64,000 nt of DNA from Faecalicatena contorta (lineage in GTDB: Bacteria > Bacillota > Clostridia > Lachnospirales > Lachnospiraceae): the NCBI RefSeq assembly GCF_039521745.1, contig NZ_BAAACT010000144.1, one strand, 5' to 3'. Position 1 is the first letter of the stretch. The number at the start of each line of letters is the position of its first letter. The translations under genes were made by a program, and so were the position numbers. Positions 25,162-33,879 of this stretch are shown here, piece after piece. Below the pieces are notes generated by a model. It was not told where the DNA came from, searched no databases, and saw only the letters and a list, made by a program, of their open reading frames with translations.

Positions 25162-26235
25162 TTGATAAAAAAAATACTTAGAAATCTGGGGGCTGTTCTT
25201 CTGTTCCTCGCAATCTCGAGTGTTTTATCCTTTTTATTTTTCCATTTGGGAAATAAAAGTTCCGCAAATATTGCTTTATTCTATATTCTTGCGCTCATTC
25301 TGATTGCGCTTAACACGGACGGCTACATTTATGGAATCTGTGCTTCGGTTTTCTGCGTAGCAGCGGTTAATGTATTTTTTACCTATCCCTTTTTCCGGAT
25401 GGATTTTACCCTGGACGGCTACCCTGTCACATTTCTGGGTATGCTGGCAGTCAGTATTATCACCAGCACAGCCACCACCCGTATAAAAAAGCAGAAGATA
25501 ATACTGGACGAAAAGGAACGTAAACTGGCAGAGGCAGAAAAAGAAAGAATCCGGGCCAACCTGCTGCGTGCGGTTTCCCATGACCTGCGCACACCGCTCA
25601 CGACAATCATCGGCTCTTCCGCCTCTTGTATGGAGGATTATGACGACCTTACGGATCAAGAAAAACTGGAACTGATTCACAATATCCATGAGGATGCAGG
25701 CTGGCTTTTAAACATGGTCGAAAATCTGCTGACCGTTACCCGGATTCAGGATGATTCCGGTAAAGTGAAGAAGTCGCCTGAAGTCGTGGAGGAGGTCATT
25801 TCCGAGGCAATTACGAGAACCCGGAAGCGCTATCCAGATATAAAGATTCATGTGAATATGCCCAAGGACTTCCTTATGGTTCCCATGGATGCCACACTGA
25901 TCGAACAGGTCCTGATTAACCTTATGGAAAATGCCTGCGTCCATTCACATACTGAGAAACCCGTAGAGCTGACCATAACCAGCGATGATGATTTTGTCCG
26001 CTTTAAAATCCGGGATTACGGTATCGGACTGGATGAAATGCAGCTCCCTTATATCTTTGAGGGAAAGTCTACCCGCAGTCCGGCCGACAGCTACAGAGGC
26101 GTTGGTATCGGTCTGTCAATCTGCAAGACTATCATTACTGCACACAGCGGCACGATTACTGCCGCTAACCATGAAAATGGGGCTGAATTTACTTTTACAC
26201 TGCCAAAGGAGAGAGAGCATGAATATGACGCATAA
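25162..26235 (+). CDS. KdpD-like sensor histidine kinase lacking the N-terminal Usp/KdpD domains
   Basis: The 357-residue protein starts at TTG 25162 behind GAGGTGA. It has three to four transmembrane helices in the first 105 residues (the DUF4118 region of KdpD), then a HisKA domain with the H-box SHDLRTPLTT, and a HATPase with N-box LMENACVHS, G1 DYGIGLD and G2 GVGIGLS. The roughly 350-residue cytoplasmic N-terminal sensor part of full KdpD is absent. It is translationally coupled to a KdpE-like regulator. In E. coli, KdpDE responds to K+ limitation and turgor; no kdpFABC genes are present here. The only K+ genes in the window are trkHA, 28 kb away. Confidence 0.9.
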   Translation: MIKKILRNLGAVLLFLAISSVLSFLFFHLGNKSSANIALFYILALILIALNTDGYIYGICASVFCVAAVNVFFTYPFFRMDFTLDGYPVTFLGMLAVSIITSTATTRIKKQKIILDEKERKLAEAEKERIRANLLRAVSHDLRTPLTTIIGSSASCMEDYDDLTDQEKLELIHNIHEDAGWLLNMVENLLTVTRIQDDSGKVKKSPEVVEEVISEAITRTRKRYPDIKIHVNMPKDFLMVPMDATLIEQVLINLMENACVHSHTEKPVELTITSDDDFVRFKIRDYGIGLDEMQLPYIFEGKSTRSPADSYRGVGIGLSICKTIITAHSGTITAANHENGAEFTFTLPKEREHEYDA

Positions 26236-26959
26236 AGTTACAGTTCTGATAATTGAAGATGAAAAGAAAATTTTGACATTTGTAAGTAAAATATTGAAAA
26301 AACACGATTACAAGGTCTTATGCGCAGATACCGGCAAAGGAGGGCTCAGTCTGATCGGTTCCCAATGTCCGGACATCATCCTGCTTGATCTCGGCCTGCC
26401 TGATCTTGACGGATGTTCGATTATACAGGAAGTGCGGGCCTGGTCCAGCATACCGATCATCGTAATTTCGGCCCGCTCAGCGGAAAAAGAAAAAGTAGCT
26501 GCTCTGGATCTGGGCGCGGATGATTACATCACAAAACCATTTGGTACCTCGGAGCTTCTGGCCCGCATCCGTGCTTCCCTGCGCCACAGCAACCGGCTGT
26601 ATACGGATGGTTCTCTGTACATACGCCCCTACCAGTGCGGCAATATGCTTCTGGACTTCTCTAAACGTATTCTGACCATTGACGGGAAAGCGGTTCATCT
26701 GACGCCTATCGAATACAAAATAGTAGCCTACCTGGCACAGAATTCCGGCAAAGTCATAACTTATGCCTCAATTCTGTCAAATGTATGGGGGCCCTATGCG
26801 GACAGTGATAATAAAATCCTGCGCGTAAACATGGCAAATATACGCAGAAAAATAGAAATTGATCCCGCCCAGCCGCAGTATATTTTCACGGAAGTAGGGG
26901 TTGGGTACCGCATGAAAGAAGACGAATATGACAGCAATTCTCAGCCTTCTTCCGTTTAG
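26219..26959 (+). CDS. KdpE-like OmpR-family response regulator
   Basis: The 246-residue protein starts at ATG 26219 inside the 3' end of the kinase gene, behind AAAGGAGAG. The receiver domain has IIEDE near the start, the phosphoacceptor Asp in DIILLDLGLPD, the SAR segment and Lys in ITKPF. The C-terminal winged helix (LTPIEYKIVAYLAQNSGKVITY through VNMANIRRKIE) is OmpR-like and closest in pattern to KdpE. It is probably phosphorylated by the upstream kinase and regulates downstream or distant genes. A second ATG two codons later is also possible. Confidence 0.93.
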   Translation: MNMTHKVTVLIIEDEKKILTFVSKILKKHDYKVLCADTGKGGLSLIGSQCPDIILLDLGLPDLDGCSIIQEVRAWSSIPIIVISARSAEKEKVAALDLGADDYITKPFGTSELLARIRASLRHSNRLYTDGSLYIRPYQCGNMLLDFSKRILTIDGKAVHLTPIEYKIVAYLAQNSGKVITYASILSNVWGPYADSDNKILRVNMANIRRKIEIDPAQPQYIFTEVGVGYRMKEDEYDSNSQPSSV

Positions 26960-27081
26960 TCCGCTCTCCGTTTCCCCGTTAAAGAACCGCTAAGAAAATG
27001 ACCAAACTCTTTTGGTATACTGCCTTTTCCTTTACAATAAGTCATAAAATGATCAAGAAAAGGAAAGGGAGAGAAAAGGCT

Positions 27082-27228
27082 ATGGGAAATATAGGAATGA
27101 CTATCTTAATGGTAGTGGGGGGCGCTGTGGGAATTTTTTCATCACTTTATATTGCCGTCAGTTTTCCGGCGCTCATTATATGGAAAATATACCGCAAAAT
27201 ACGCTACGGGTATAAGCTGGCCGATTAA
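27082..27228 (+). CDS. Small hypothetical membrane protein (48 residues)
   Basis: The 48-codon frame starts at ATG 27082, preceded by GGGAGAG. The peptide is a single strong hydrophobic segment (GMTILMVVGGAVGIFSSLYI and onward) ending in a basic tail, KIYRKIRYGYK. This pattern fits a one-helix inner-membrane peptide with the tail in the cytoplasm. It follows the KdpDE-like genes by 122 bp and precedes a long palindrome. I do not recognise the family. Its size and position invite comparison with KdpF-like or other small transport-associated peptides, but sequence identity is not evident. Confidence 0.5.
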   Translation: MGNIGMTILMVVGGAVGIFSSLYIAVSFPALIIWKIYRKIRYGYKLAD

Positions 27229-27264
27229 TTGGCGGATGACCATAAAGGCGGCTCCAAAAAGGGA

Positions 27265-27389
27265 AGGACAACATGAAAGGGCCGTCGGAAAATGATTGAC
27301 TCATACTATATATTGCCGCCTGACTTCATAGTCCGCCTCAATATGTAGTTTGTAAATATCATTTCCCGACAGCCCCTTTATGTTGTCCT
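27265..27389. repeat. Long imperfect in-register palindrome
   Basis: Arms 27265-27297 and 27357-27389 are complementary over about 33 positions with only a few mismatches. Inner arms 27305-27315 and 27339-27349 pair in exactly the same register (one G-T), all centred on 27327. The element lies between convergent genes (the small membrane peptide and ade). It may be a bidirectional terminator, a non-autonomous miniature inverted-repeat element or a structured RNA. There is no strong T-run. It resembles in design the palindrome at 5705-5820. Confidence 0.75.
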
Positions 27390-27426
27390 GAAACAAGACT
27401 TTCCTATTCCCCAAAGGATCACATCT

Positions 27427-29193
27427 TTACTCAGTGACCTCGATTATGGGTGAGATAACTTCCTGGTTTATTACGTCTATGAATCCTACGTCTGTAACTG
27501 CATACATTGGTATGGCTGCCAGACAGATGAAGGACAGGAACATGAATGGAATGATGATCGGTGAACCGAGTTCGTGGATAATTCCGTTGAGTTTCCGTTT
27601 CTCGTCTGCAAGCTCTTCTCCTGACAGGTCTGAAAGGAGGCCGCAGATTGGGTAAGATATCTCTGCCAGTATCTCGCCATTTTTGACGATGTTCTGGCCC
27701 CCGCCTATTTCAATCAGGTGGTTGACAGCTATGGCCATGTCTTCGAAGTTTGTTCCCATTACGATAATGTTGTGGTTATCGTGTCCTACAGAAGATGCAA
27801 TGGCACCCTCTTTGAGATGGAACCCTCCCATAAACGCTTTGCCGACGTTTCCGTTTACTCCGTAACGTTCTACCTGGGCAATATAGAGCACATCCTGCTC
27901 CACGTCACACTGTACCACACCATTAACCACAGGTAGTTCTGCTTCACGTCCCTGCGTGATCGGTATCCATGGCAGGGTATCCATTACCTTTACTTTTACC
28001 TTTTTTGCTCCCTCGGGGGCTTCGATTCGGAAGCTTTCCGGGGTGATTGGATTTTTCAGTTTCGTTGTGTTTAAAAGGCATGGCGCATGCTCTGCCTTTG
28101 GATAGGATATGAGGCACCTGCCATTGTCCACGATTTCTTTTCCGCCTGCGATGACGCTTAATACGCGGAAATCTTCTTCCCCGGTTGTTATGTTGATATC
28201 CGCCCTGCGCCCAGGCGCCAGGCCGCCGATTTCATCGTCCAGATGGAAGGCCCTGGCAGCATTGAGGGAAACCATCTGTATTACGGTTGGGAAATCAACG
28301 CCTGCCTTCAGCGCCCTGCGCACTGCTTCATCGAGATGTCCATTGTCCACTGCATCGACGGTATGAAGGTCATCCGTAACGATGCTGACTCTGGATGTAT
28401 CCAGTTTCTGTTCCAGGATCGTTTTCAAGCAATCTGCAAGGTTCTGCGCAGCTGATCCCTCTCTGATCATAAGGTGGCAGCCATTCCTTAATCTGGCAGC
28501 CGCCTCCTCTCCGTTCAGGGATTCGTGATCCGTGGTAACGCCTGCTGCAAGGCAGGTATTCAAAGCAGGCCCCATCATATCCGGGAGATGCCCCTGACAG
28601 GTCTTCCCCGGCATCTTGTTCGCTTTCTCCATGGACTCAAGCAGATCCGGAAATCCGGATAAGACGTATGGCCCTACAATTTCAGACAAGCCGACCGCAT
28701 CTTCTCTCTGCAGCGCTTTCTGAATGATTTCGCCGTTAAAATGTCCTCCGCTTGTTTCCAGGTTGGGGGCAAATGGTACATGGGACGGAACAACAAAATA
28801 AAGTTTCAGATCCGTCTCCTCCGCTTCTTTGAGCACCGCTTCGATGGCTTCCAGGCCGCCTACAACCCCGACCTCATGAAGGTCTGTCATAACTGCTGTG
28901 GTGCCGTGTTTTAATACCAGTTCAGCAAAGGAACGGATTGCCAGGCTGGTGCTTTCGGGATGAATATGTCCGTCAATAAATCCCGGAGTAATATAATTTC
29001 CTCCCGCATCAATGACCTTTGTATTTTCTCCGATTGTATAGTCCACATCGCCAACCGCCGCAATCGTGTTTCCGCTTACAGCCACACCGCCCTCATAGAT
29101 CTCTTTTGTATATACATTTACAATCTTTCCATTCTTAACAACGATATCTGCAGGTGTTCTTCCTGCCGCAACTTCTAGTAATTTTTTATCCAT
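27427..29193 (-). CDS. ade: Adenine deaminase
   Basis: The 588-residue amidohydrolase starts at ATG 29193 behind AGGAGG. Signatures are PGFIDGHIHPEST (metal-binding HxH), SHVPFAPN, GHLPDMM, and GAD-family segments VTDDLHTVD and SVGHDNHNIIVMG near the C-terminus that are specific to Ade. It converts adenine to hypoxanthine with release of ammonia. It lies downstream of an MTA/SAH-type deaminase gene on the same strand with a 77-bp gap, so the two form a likely operon for purine deamination controlled by the XRE-cupin regulator across the divergent promoter. Confidence 0.96.
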   Translation of the reverse strand: MDKKLLEVAAGRTPADIVVKNGKIVNVYTKEIYEGGVAVSGNTIAAVGDVDYTIGENTKVIDAGGNYITPGFIDGHIHPESTSLAIRSFAELVLKHGTTAVMTDLHEVGVVGGLEAIEAVLKEAEETDLKLYFVVPSHVPFAPNLETSGGHFNGEIIQKALQREDAVGLSEIVGPYVLSGFPDLLESMEKANKMPGKTCQGHLPDMMGPALNTCLAAGVTTDHESLNGEEAAARLRNGCHLMIREGSAAQNLADCLKTILEQKLDTSRVSIVTDDLHTVDAVDNGHLDEAVRRALKAGVDFPTVIQMVSLNAARAFHLDDEIGGLAPGRRADINITTGEEDFRVLSVIAGGKEIVDNGRCLISYPKAEHAPCLLNTTKLKNPITPESFRIEAPEGAKKVKVKVMDTLPWIPITQGREAELPVVNGVVQCDVEQDVLYIAQVERYGVNGNVGKAFMGGFHLKEGAIASSVGHDNHNIIVMGTNFEDMAIAVNHLIEIGGGQNIVKNGEILAEISYPICGLLSDLSGEELADEKRKLNGIIHELGSPIIIPFMFLSFICLAAIPMYAVTDVGFIDVINQEVISPIIEVTE

Positions 29194-29270
29194 ATATCTG
29201 TTCCTCCTATCTGAAACCACACTTTGTTATCTGAAACATCCTCCTGCTTCTCATGCACTCAGCTTGTCTC

Positions 29271-30644
29271 TTAGCAGCGGGTGACCGGAAACCGGTTAGG
29301 CAGCGTGATTCCCGCTCTCCTGTATATCGCCTCGCTCCGTTCCTGGGCCTCTTTTACGATTGCCTCTTCATCTAGTGTCAGCACTTTCCTGTCCTTCATC
29401 AGCCATTTTCCATCACACATTGTACTTTCAATGTTCGTAGAATGCATAGCCGTCACAAGCGCCGCTATTCTGTCGTTTACCGGCATCATGGACGGGCCAT
29501 GCGGATTAATCACGATTAGATCCGCTTTTTTGCCTGGTTCCAGGCTTCCATATACCTGGTCATCCAACAGTGCCCTCGCACCGTTTTTGGTAGCCATACA
29601 TAAGATGTCCTCCGACGGTACAACCGTGGAATCCAGTCGCCATCCCTTATGAATCAGCGACGTGAGCCACATCTCATCCACCATATCCATACGGTTGCTG
29701 GAAGATGCCCCGTCAGTGCCTATAGAGACGCAGATTTTCTTATCCAGCATCTGCGGAATTTTGGCAAACCCCAGTACACGCATGGCAGAAGCCGGGTTGT
29801 GGGAGACTTTGACATCATATTTTTTGAACAGGTCGACTTCCTCATTTGTCAGCCACACGGTATGTACCGCCAGCAGATTTTTATCCAATACTCCCAGACG
29901 GTGCAGATGTGTTACCGTTGGCTCCCCGTAAACTTCTTTTGTATACTCAATCTCTGATTTAGCCTCCGCTACATGCATATGCACACCCACACGATATTGA
30001 TCCGCCAGTTCTTTTGTCCTGACGATCAGATCATCCGTATTGTTGAAAATCGTCCTCAGCCCAAACCAGATCTGGACTCTGCCATCAGCAGTGTTATGGA
30101 ACTTTTTCAGATCATCCACCTGCTGATCGAGTTCTTCCTGCATGGTCTTCTGCCAGATTGGAGGCAGCCCCTCCCCACAGTCCATGACGGATTTGGCAAG
30201 CTTTCCGCGCAGCCCGGCTTCTGACACGGCTCTTACCATGCCGCTGACAAACTGGCCGCCCGGCTCGGCAAAACTGGTCACTCCGGAGCGGATCAGTTCG
30301 AGACAGCACATCAGGGTCGAGACATAAGAATCCTCTTCTGTCATGTTACTCTCAAAAGGCCACATTCTTTTATGCAGCCACGTCATAAAATCTACATCAT
30401 CGCCGACGCCGCGGCTGATCTGCTGAGATGTATGTACATGCGTATTGACAAATCCCGGCAGAAGATATCTGCCATTGAGGTCAATGACTTCCGCATCCGG
30501 CCTAATCAGCGCGGGGTCTACTTTACCTGCCGCCAGAATCTTATCGTCCTGCACCAGAAGACCGCCGTTTTCATAAACCTGGTTTGACTCATTCATGGTT
30601 AGAATATAACCATTTTTAAAATAAATTTGTTTTGCACTTTCCAA
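29271..30644 (-). CDS. Amidohydrolase of the MTA/SAH deaminase (TrzA/AtzB) family
   Basis: The 457-residue protein starts at TTG 30644, seven bases after AAAGGAGG. Metal-ligand and substrate segments are PGFVNTHVHTSQ (His69, His71), GVHMHVAEAKSE, AVHTVWL and SIGTDGASSSNRMD. The family deaminates 5'-methylthioadenosine, S-adenosylhomocysteine, adenosine or aminated heterocycles. Which one is uncertain, but linkage to ade favours an adenine-containing nucleoside. Its promoter is close to consensus and contains a palindrome in the spacer. An upstream in-frame extension runs through the promoter and is rejected. Confidence 0.88.
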   Translation of the reverse strand: MESAKQIYFKNGYILTMNESNQVYENGGLLVQDDKILAAGKVDPALIRPDAEVIDLNGRYLLPGFVNTHVHTSQQISRGVGDDVDFMTWLHKRMWPFESNMTEEDSYVSTLMCCLELIRSGVTSFAEPGGQFVSGMVRAVSEAGLRGKLAKSVMDCGEGLPPIWQKTMQEELDQQVDDLKKFHNTADGRVQIWFGLRTIFNNTDDLIVRTKELADQYRVGVHMHVAEAKSEIEYTKEVYGEPTVTHLHRLGVLDKNLLAVHTVWLTNEEVDLFKKYDVKVSHNPASAMRVLGFAKIPQMLDKKICVSIGTDGASSSNRMDMVDEMWLTSLIHKGWRLDSTVVPSEDILCMATKNGARALLDDQVYGSLEPGKKADLIVINPHGPSMMPVNDRIAALVTAMHSTNIESTMCDGKWLMKDRKVLTLDEEAIVKEAQERSEAIYRRAGITLPNRFPVTRC

Positions 30645-30675
30645 TCCACTGCCTCCTTTATCTGACTTTTTGTTC

Positions 30676-30704
30676 ATTATAACGAATATCGTTCGTTTTG
30701 TCAA
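30676..30704 (-). promoter_or_regulatory. Consensus promoter of the deaminase-ade operon
   Basis: On the minus strand, TTGACA (30699-30704) and TATAAT (30676-30681) are both perfect and 17 bp apart. The spacer holds the operator at 30681-30697, so this strong promoter should be tightly repressible. Confidence 0.85.
30681..30697. promoter_or_regulatory. Operator palindrome within the promoter spacer
   Basis: AACGAA and TTCGTT are perfect 6-bp arms separated by 5 bases. The site fills the space between the -35 and -10 of the deaminase promoter. The divergent XRE-cupin regulator encoded next door is the likely ligand. Confidence 0.6.
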
Positions 30705-30713
30705 TTCTCCTAT

Positions 30714-30742
30714 TTGACTGAATAATCTGTTTCTGTTATAAT
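30714..30742 (+). promoter_or_regulatory. Promoter of the XRE-cupin regulator
   Basis: TTGACT (30714-30719), a 17-bp spacer and TATAAT (30737-30742) are 36 bp upstream of ATG 30778. It lies 10 bp from the -35 of the opposite promoter. Confidence 0.75.
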
Positions 30743-30777
30743 ACTTGCATTCAGTTAAAATTACCCGGGAGGTCATT

Positions 30778-31335
30778 ATGGATTTATCTAAAATCGGTAA
30801 AACAATCAAAGACAAACGGCAGGAGATGAACCTGTCACTGCGTGAAGTTTCCGCCCTGTCTCAGGTGGCCGGAAGCACCATCAGCCAGATCGAGACCGGC
30901 AAGACATCCCCAAATCTGCTGACGCTGAAGGCCATCTGTGATACTCTTGACATCCCCGTCTTTTCCCTGTTTTTAGAGGAGGATTCTCAGGTACAGTTGG
31001 TCCGCTTTCGGGATCAAAAATCATTTGTCAGAAACACAAGCAATGGAAAGGCTTTGACAGAATCTTTAATCATACACGGGAAGAACGAAATGTACGCAGC
31101 CACTGTCACAATTCCCTCCGGCTCAGACTCCGGCGAATTCGCACGCCATGGCGGAGAAGAATTTGTATATGTGCTGCAGGGAAATGTTACGTTTGAACTG
31201 GAAAACAACGGCAGCTATGAGCTGGAGGAGCATGATACCCTGTATTACCCTAATTATATCGGACACCGATGGATGAACAAGGAAGAGAAAGAAGCAAAAA
31301 TCCTGATGGTTTCTACTTCTCCCTATACATTCTGA
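30778..31335 (+). CDS. XRE-family HTH regulator with cupin sensor domain
   Basis: The 185-residue protein starts at ATG 30778 behind GGGAGG. It has an N-terminal XRE/SinR-type helix-turn-helix (about 5-60, with VSALSQVAGSTISQIETGKTS), a short linker and a C-terminal double-stranded beta-helix cupin (about 110-180; HGGEEFVYVLQGNVTFELE). Such regulators bind small molecules, for example purines, polyamines or amino acids, in the cupin. Divergence from the deaminase-ade pair and the shared palindromic promoter region suggest that it controls purine deamination. It ends in a strong hairpin. Confidence 0.92.
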   Translation: MDLSKIGKTIKDKRQEMNLSLREVSALSQVAGSTISQIETGKTSPNLLTLKAICDTLDIPVFSLFLEEDSQVQLVRFRDQKSFVRNTSNGKALTESLIIHGKNEMYAATVTIPSGSDSGEFARHGGEEFVYVLQGNVTFELENNGSYELEEHDTLYYPNYIGHRWMNKEEKEAKILMVSTSPYTF

Positions 31336-31355
31336 CAGTAACATGATACAGAAAC

Positions 31356-31399
31356 CATGAGCCGGGCTGTGCTGGTAATCCAGCACAGCCCGGCTCATG
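31356..31399. terminator. Bidirectional hairpin between the XRE-cupin gene and cheW
   Basis: Perfect 20-bp arms (31356-31375 and 31380-31399) close a TAAT loop between convergent genes. The T-runs on both sides are weak, but the stability and position fit transcription termination in both directions. Confidence 0.85.
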
Positions 31400-31422
31400 T
31401 ATTTTACGACCGGTACTTGCTT

Positions 31423-31878
31423 CTAAATCCGGAGATATTCTTCCTGGAAATACCGGGCCAGATTCAAGATTGTTTTTTCCAGGTCCACCACCGTGTACAG
31501 TTCTTCTTCCGCCTGTAGAATTGCCTTTTCTATCCAGACCTCAATGCGCGGCTCGGCCTCCGGCCTCTGGATCTCCCTGCAGTTTTCTGCAGAGAGGATA
31601 TAAGGCTCCCCCCAATATTCGATACCGAGCTGATAATCACGGTACTGGCAGACAATGACAATATGTCTGGCCAACGATTTTTCCTCCATGTCTTGCGTGT
31701 GAATCACCGGTATTATCATTCCTTTATAGTTGCATACCCCAGTAAAGTATTTTGGAAGACAGGGGATTTTCGAGATTTTCAGCCCGGGACATATCTCTGT
31801 GATATAAGGAAACTCAAAAGCGTATTTTCTTTCTCTGCCCTGAATGCAGAGCAATTCTGTTGTATTCTCTAGTTCCAT
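31423..31878 (-). CDS. cheW: CheW-like coupling protein
   Basis: The 151-residue protein is a single CheW-like beta-barrel domain (KYAFEFPYITEI, CNYKGMIIPVIHTQ, VVDLEKTI). It would couple the MCP receptor to CheA. The start overlaps the end of cheA by 10 bp, and it is the last gene of the chemosensory operon. The length is normal for CheW. A second, longer CheW-like protein opens the operon at 39690, so the complex may contain two different couplers. Confidence 0.9.
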   Translation of the reverse strand: MELENTTELLCIQGRERKYAFEFPYITEICPGLKISKIPCLPKYFTGVCNYKGMIIPVIHTQDMEEKSLARHIVIVCQYRDYQLGIEYWGEPYILSAENCREIQRPEAEPRIEVWIEKAILQAEEELYTVVDLEKTILNLARYFQEEYLRI

Positions 31879-33875
31879 AGGCTCCCTTTCTCATATAAAC
31901 CAAACAGCATCTCCAGATCCAGCGCTGTGCATACCTTGCCGTTTCCCATAATACTCATGCCGCTGACTCCGGTCTTTCTTCTGAAATCCACCCCGAACAG
32001 GGCAGGCAGCTGTTTTACCACAATTCTCTTCTGTTCATACATACGGTCTGCCAGAATGCAGCCCTCTTTTTCCGTACCCCTTACATAGACAAGCACTGCA
32101 GAATCCGGCGTCTCTCCTTCCAGGCGGTAGAACTTCCGTAAGTCGATCATGGGTACCATTCTGTTCTCAAACAGAATGTAGGAACAGCCCTGAATCTCCT
32201 GTATATTTTTTTTATTATCTCCATACTCCAGAAACTGATACACATAGCGTGCAGGCATGGAAAAGCGGTAATCGCTCACACGGAAACGTATGCATTCCAT
32301 GGTGGCCAGCGTCAACGGAACAGACAACGTAAAGGTACTTCCCCTGCCCTGCTCGCTTTCAATGAAAATATTGCCTCCCGCACTCTCCAGGACGCTTTTT
32401 ACCACATCCATCCCCACGCCGCGGCCGGAATACTCAGACACTTCCTCTTTCGTGGAAAAGCCGGGCTGCAGGATCAAATCCAGAATCTCCTGACGGCTGT
32501 ACTCTTCCACAGGCTTTGTCAGCATGCCTCTTTCTCTTGCTTTCCCGCATATCTTCTCCTGATCCAGGCCCCGTCCGTCGTCTGCTATAGAGATCAACAC
32601 CTCCCCCACGTTGCTTTCCACGGAAAATATCACCTTTCCCCGGCGGTCTTTTCCTGCGGCTGTCCGTTCATCGGGAGATTCGATTCCATGGTCCACTGCA
32701 TTTCTGATCAGATGTACCAGAGCTTCAGACACATAGTCCACCACACTTTTATCCGCTTCGATATCCCCGCAGTTGGCAACAAACTCCACTTCCTTATCTT
32801 CATCTCTGCAGATGTCCCTGAGAATCCGCCTAAGCTTCGGCACAATCTTTTCGAGAGGCACCATGCGCATCTCCATCACCGTCCGCTCCACCTCACTGAT
32901 AAGGCGTTCCAGCTGGTGTGCAGGCCCTTCCCTGATATCGTCCATCCCGCTGGATTCCAGCTGGTTCTCAAGGGACATCATATGTATCAGCAGCTCTCTT
33001 GCCAGATTCTGCAGGTGGTCCAGTCTGTCGCTTCGCACACTAAGAAATTCTACTTCTTTATTCTCTGCGACTTCCCTGTCCTGCTGGTTCGTCTCTTCCG
33101 GCACCGGCGCGGGCAGGCGCTCCTGGATAACCCTGCACGATTCCACAAAAAGCCCCCGCTTCAGAATCTCCAGCACTTCTTCTTTGCTTTTGCTTTCAAA
33201 ACGGATAAACAGCCCCTGTTCACTGATGATACCGGAAGATTCCGGAGAGCGCTCCAGATCCGGAGGATATGTCTCCAGATCGCTGCACATTCCTTTTATC
33301 TGCCGGATCAGCATAAAGGCTCTGACGTTCTCCATTCTGCACCCTTCCTCAAACAGAACCTTCACGATAACCCCATTCTTTTCTGCCATTTGGGCAGGTA
33401 TCACATCCTGTTCCGTGCCGGGGGCCTCTTCCTTTGCCTCCTCCGGTTCTGCAGACTGTCCATGGCTGATCCTGCTCAGATATGCGTCAGCGTTTCCCTC
33501 CAGAACCTTTGTATCTGCCGGGGCATAATCCGGCTGATCCATGCGTTTGAGCTCATCTTCCATATAATCCAGCACGGCAAACAACAGGTCAAACAAGTCC
33601 GAAGGCACCTCTTTGATCTCCCCCTGCTGCTCCCTGTAATACGAGAATAAATCCTCCACCTTATGCGCCAGAGAGGAAAGCTGTTTCAGCCCCATCATTG
33701 CGGATGAACTTTTTATCGTGTGCATAACACGGAAAATACTGTGGATATCTTCTTTTGCAAAGGCATTTTTCCTCTCAGTCTCCAACAGGACAGCACTCAG
33801 CTGCCCTGTCAATTGTTCTGCCTCCAGCAAATATACCTCTAACAGCTCTTCTGCATCCGCATCAAAAAACCCCAT
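31869..33875 (-). CDS. cheA: Chemotaxis histidine kinase CheA
   Basis: The 668-residue protein has an HPt domain with phosphorylatable His in IFRVMHTIKSSSAMMG (about 46-61), a P2-like region (about 165-260), a dimerisation domain (about 285-345), a HATPase with HLIRNAVDHGIES, DDGRGLD and GRGVGMD, and a C-terminal CheW-like domain (about 520-650). It autophosphorylates in response to MCP signals and passes phosphate to CheY and probably to the receiver-GGDEF protein encoded just upstream. All catalytic boxes are intact. Confidence 0.95.
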   Translation of the reverse strand: MGFFDADAEELLEVYLLEAEQLTGQLSAVLLETERKNAFAKEDIHSIFRVMHTIKSSSAMMGLKQLSSLAHKVEDLFSYYREQQGEIKEVPSDLFDLLFAVLDYMEDELKRMDQPDYAPADTKVLEGNADAYLSRISHGQSAEPEEAKEEAPGTEQDVIPAQMAEKNGVIVKVLFEEGCRMENVRAFMLIRQIKGMCSDLETYPPDLERSPESSGIISEQGLFIRFESKSKEEVLEILKRGLFVESCRVIQERLPAPVPEETNQQDREVAENKEVEFLSVRSDRLDHLQNLARELLIHMMSLENQLESSGMDDIREGPAHQLERLISEVERTVMEMRMVPLEKIVPKLRRILRDICRDEDKEVEFVANCGDIEADKSVVDYVSEALVHLIRNAVDHGIESPDERTAAGKDRRGKVIFSVESNVGEVLISIADDGRGLDQEKICGKARERGMLTKPVEEYSRQEILDLILQPGFSTKEEVSEYSGRGVGMDVVKSVLESAGGNIFIESEQGRGSTFTLSVPLTLATMECIRFRVSDYRFSMPARYVYQFLEYGDNKKNIQEIQGCSYILFENRMVPMIDLRKFYRLEGETPDSAVLVYVRGTEKEGCILADRMYEQKRIVVKQLPALFGVDFRRKTGVSGMSIMGNGKVCTALDLEMLFGLYEKGSLWN

Positions 33876-33879
33876 ATTC

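Noticed and set aside
32688..33650. 320-codon plus-strand frame opposite cheA
   Set aside because: Low-complexity antisense composition, no ribosome site, and cheA on the other strand has all catalytic boxes.
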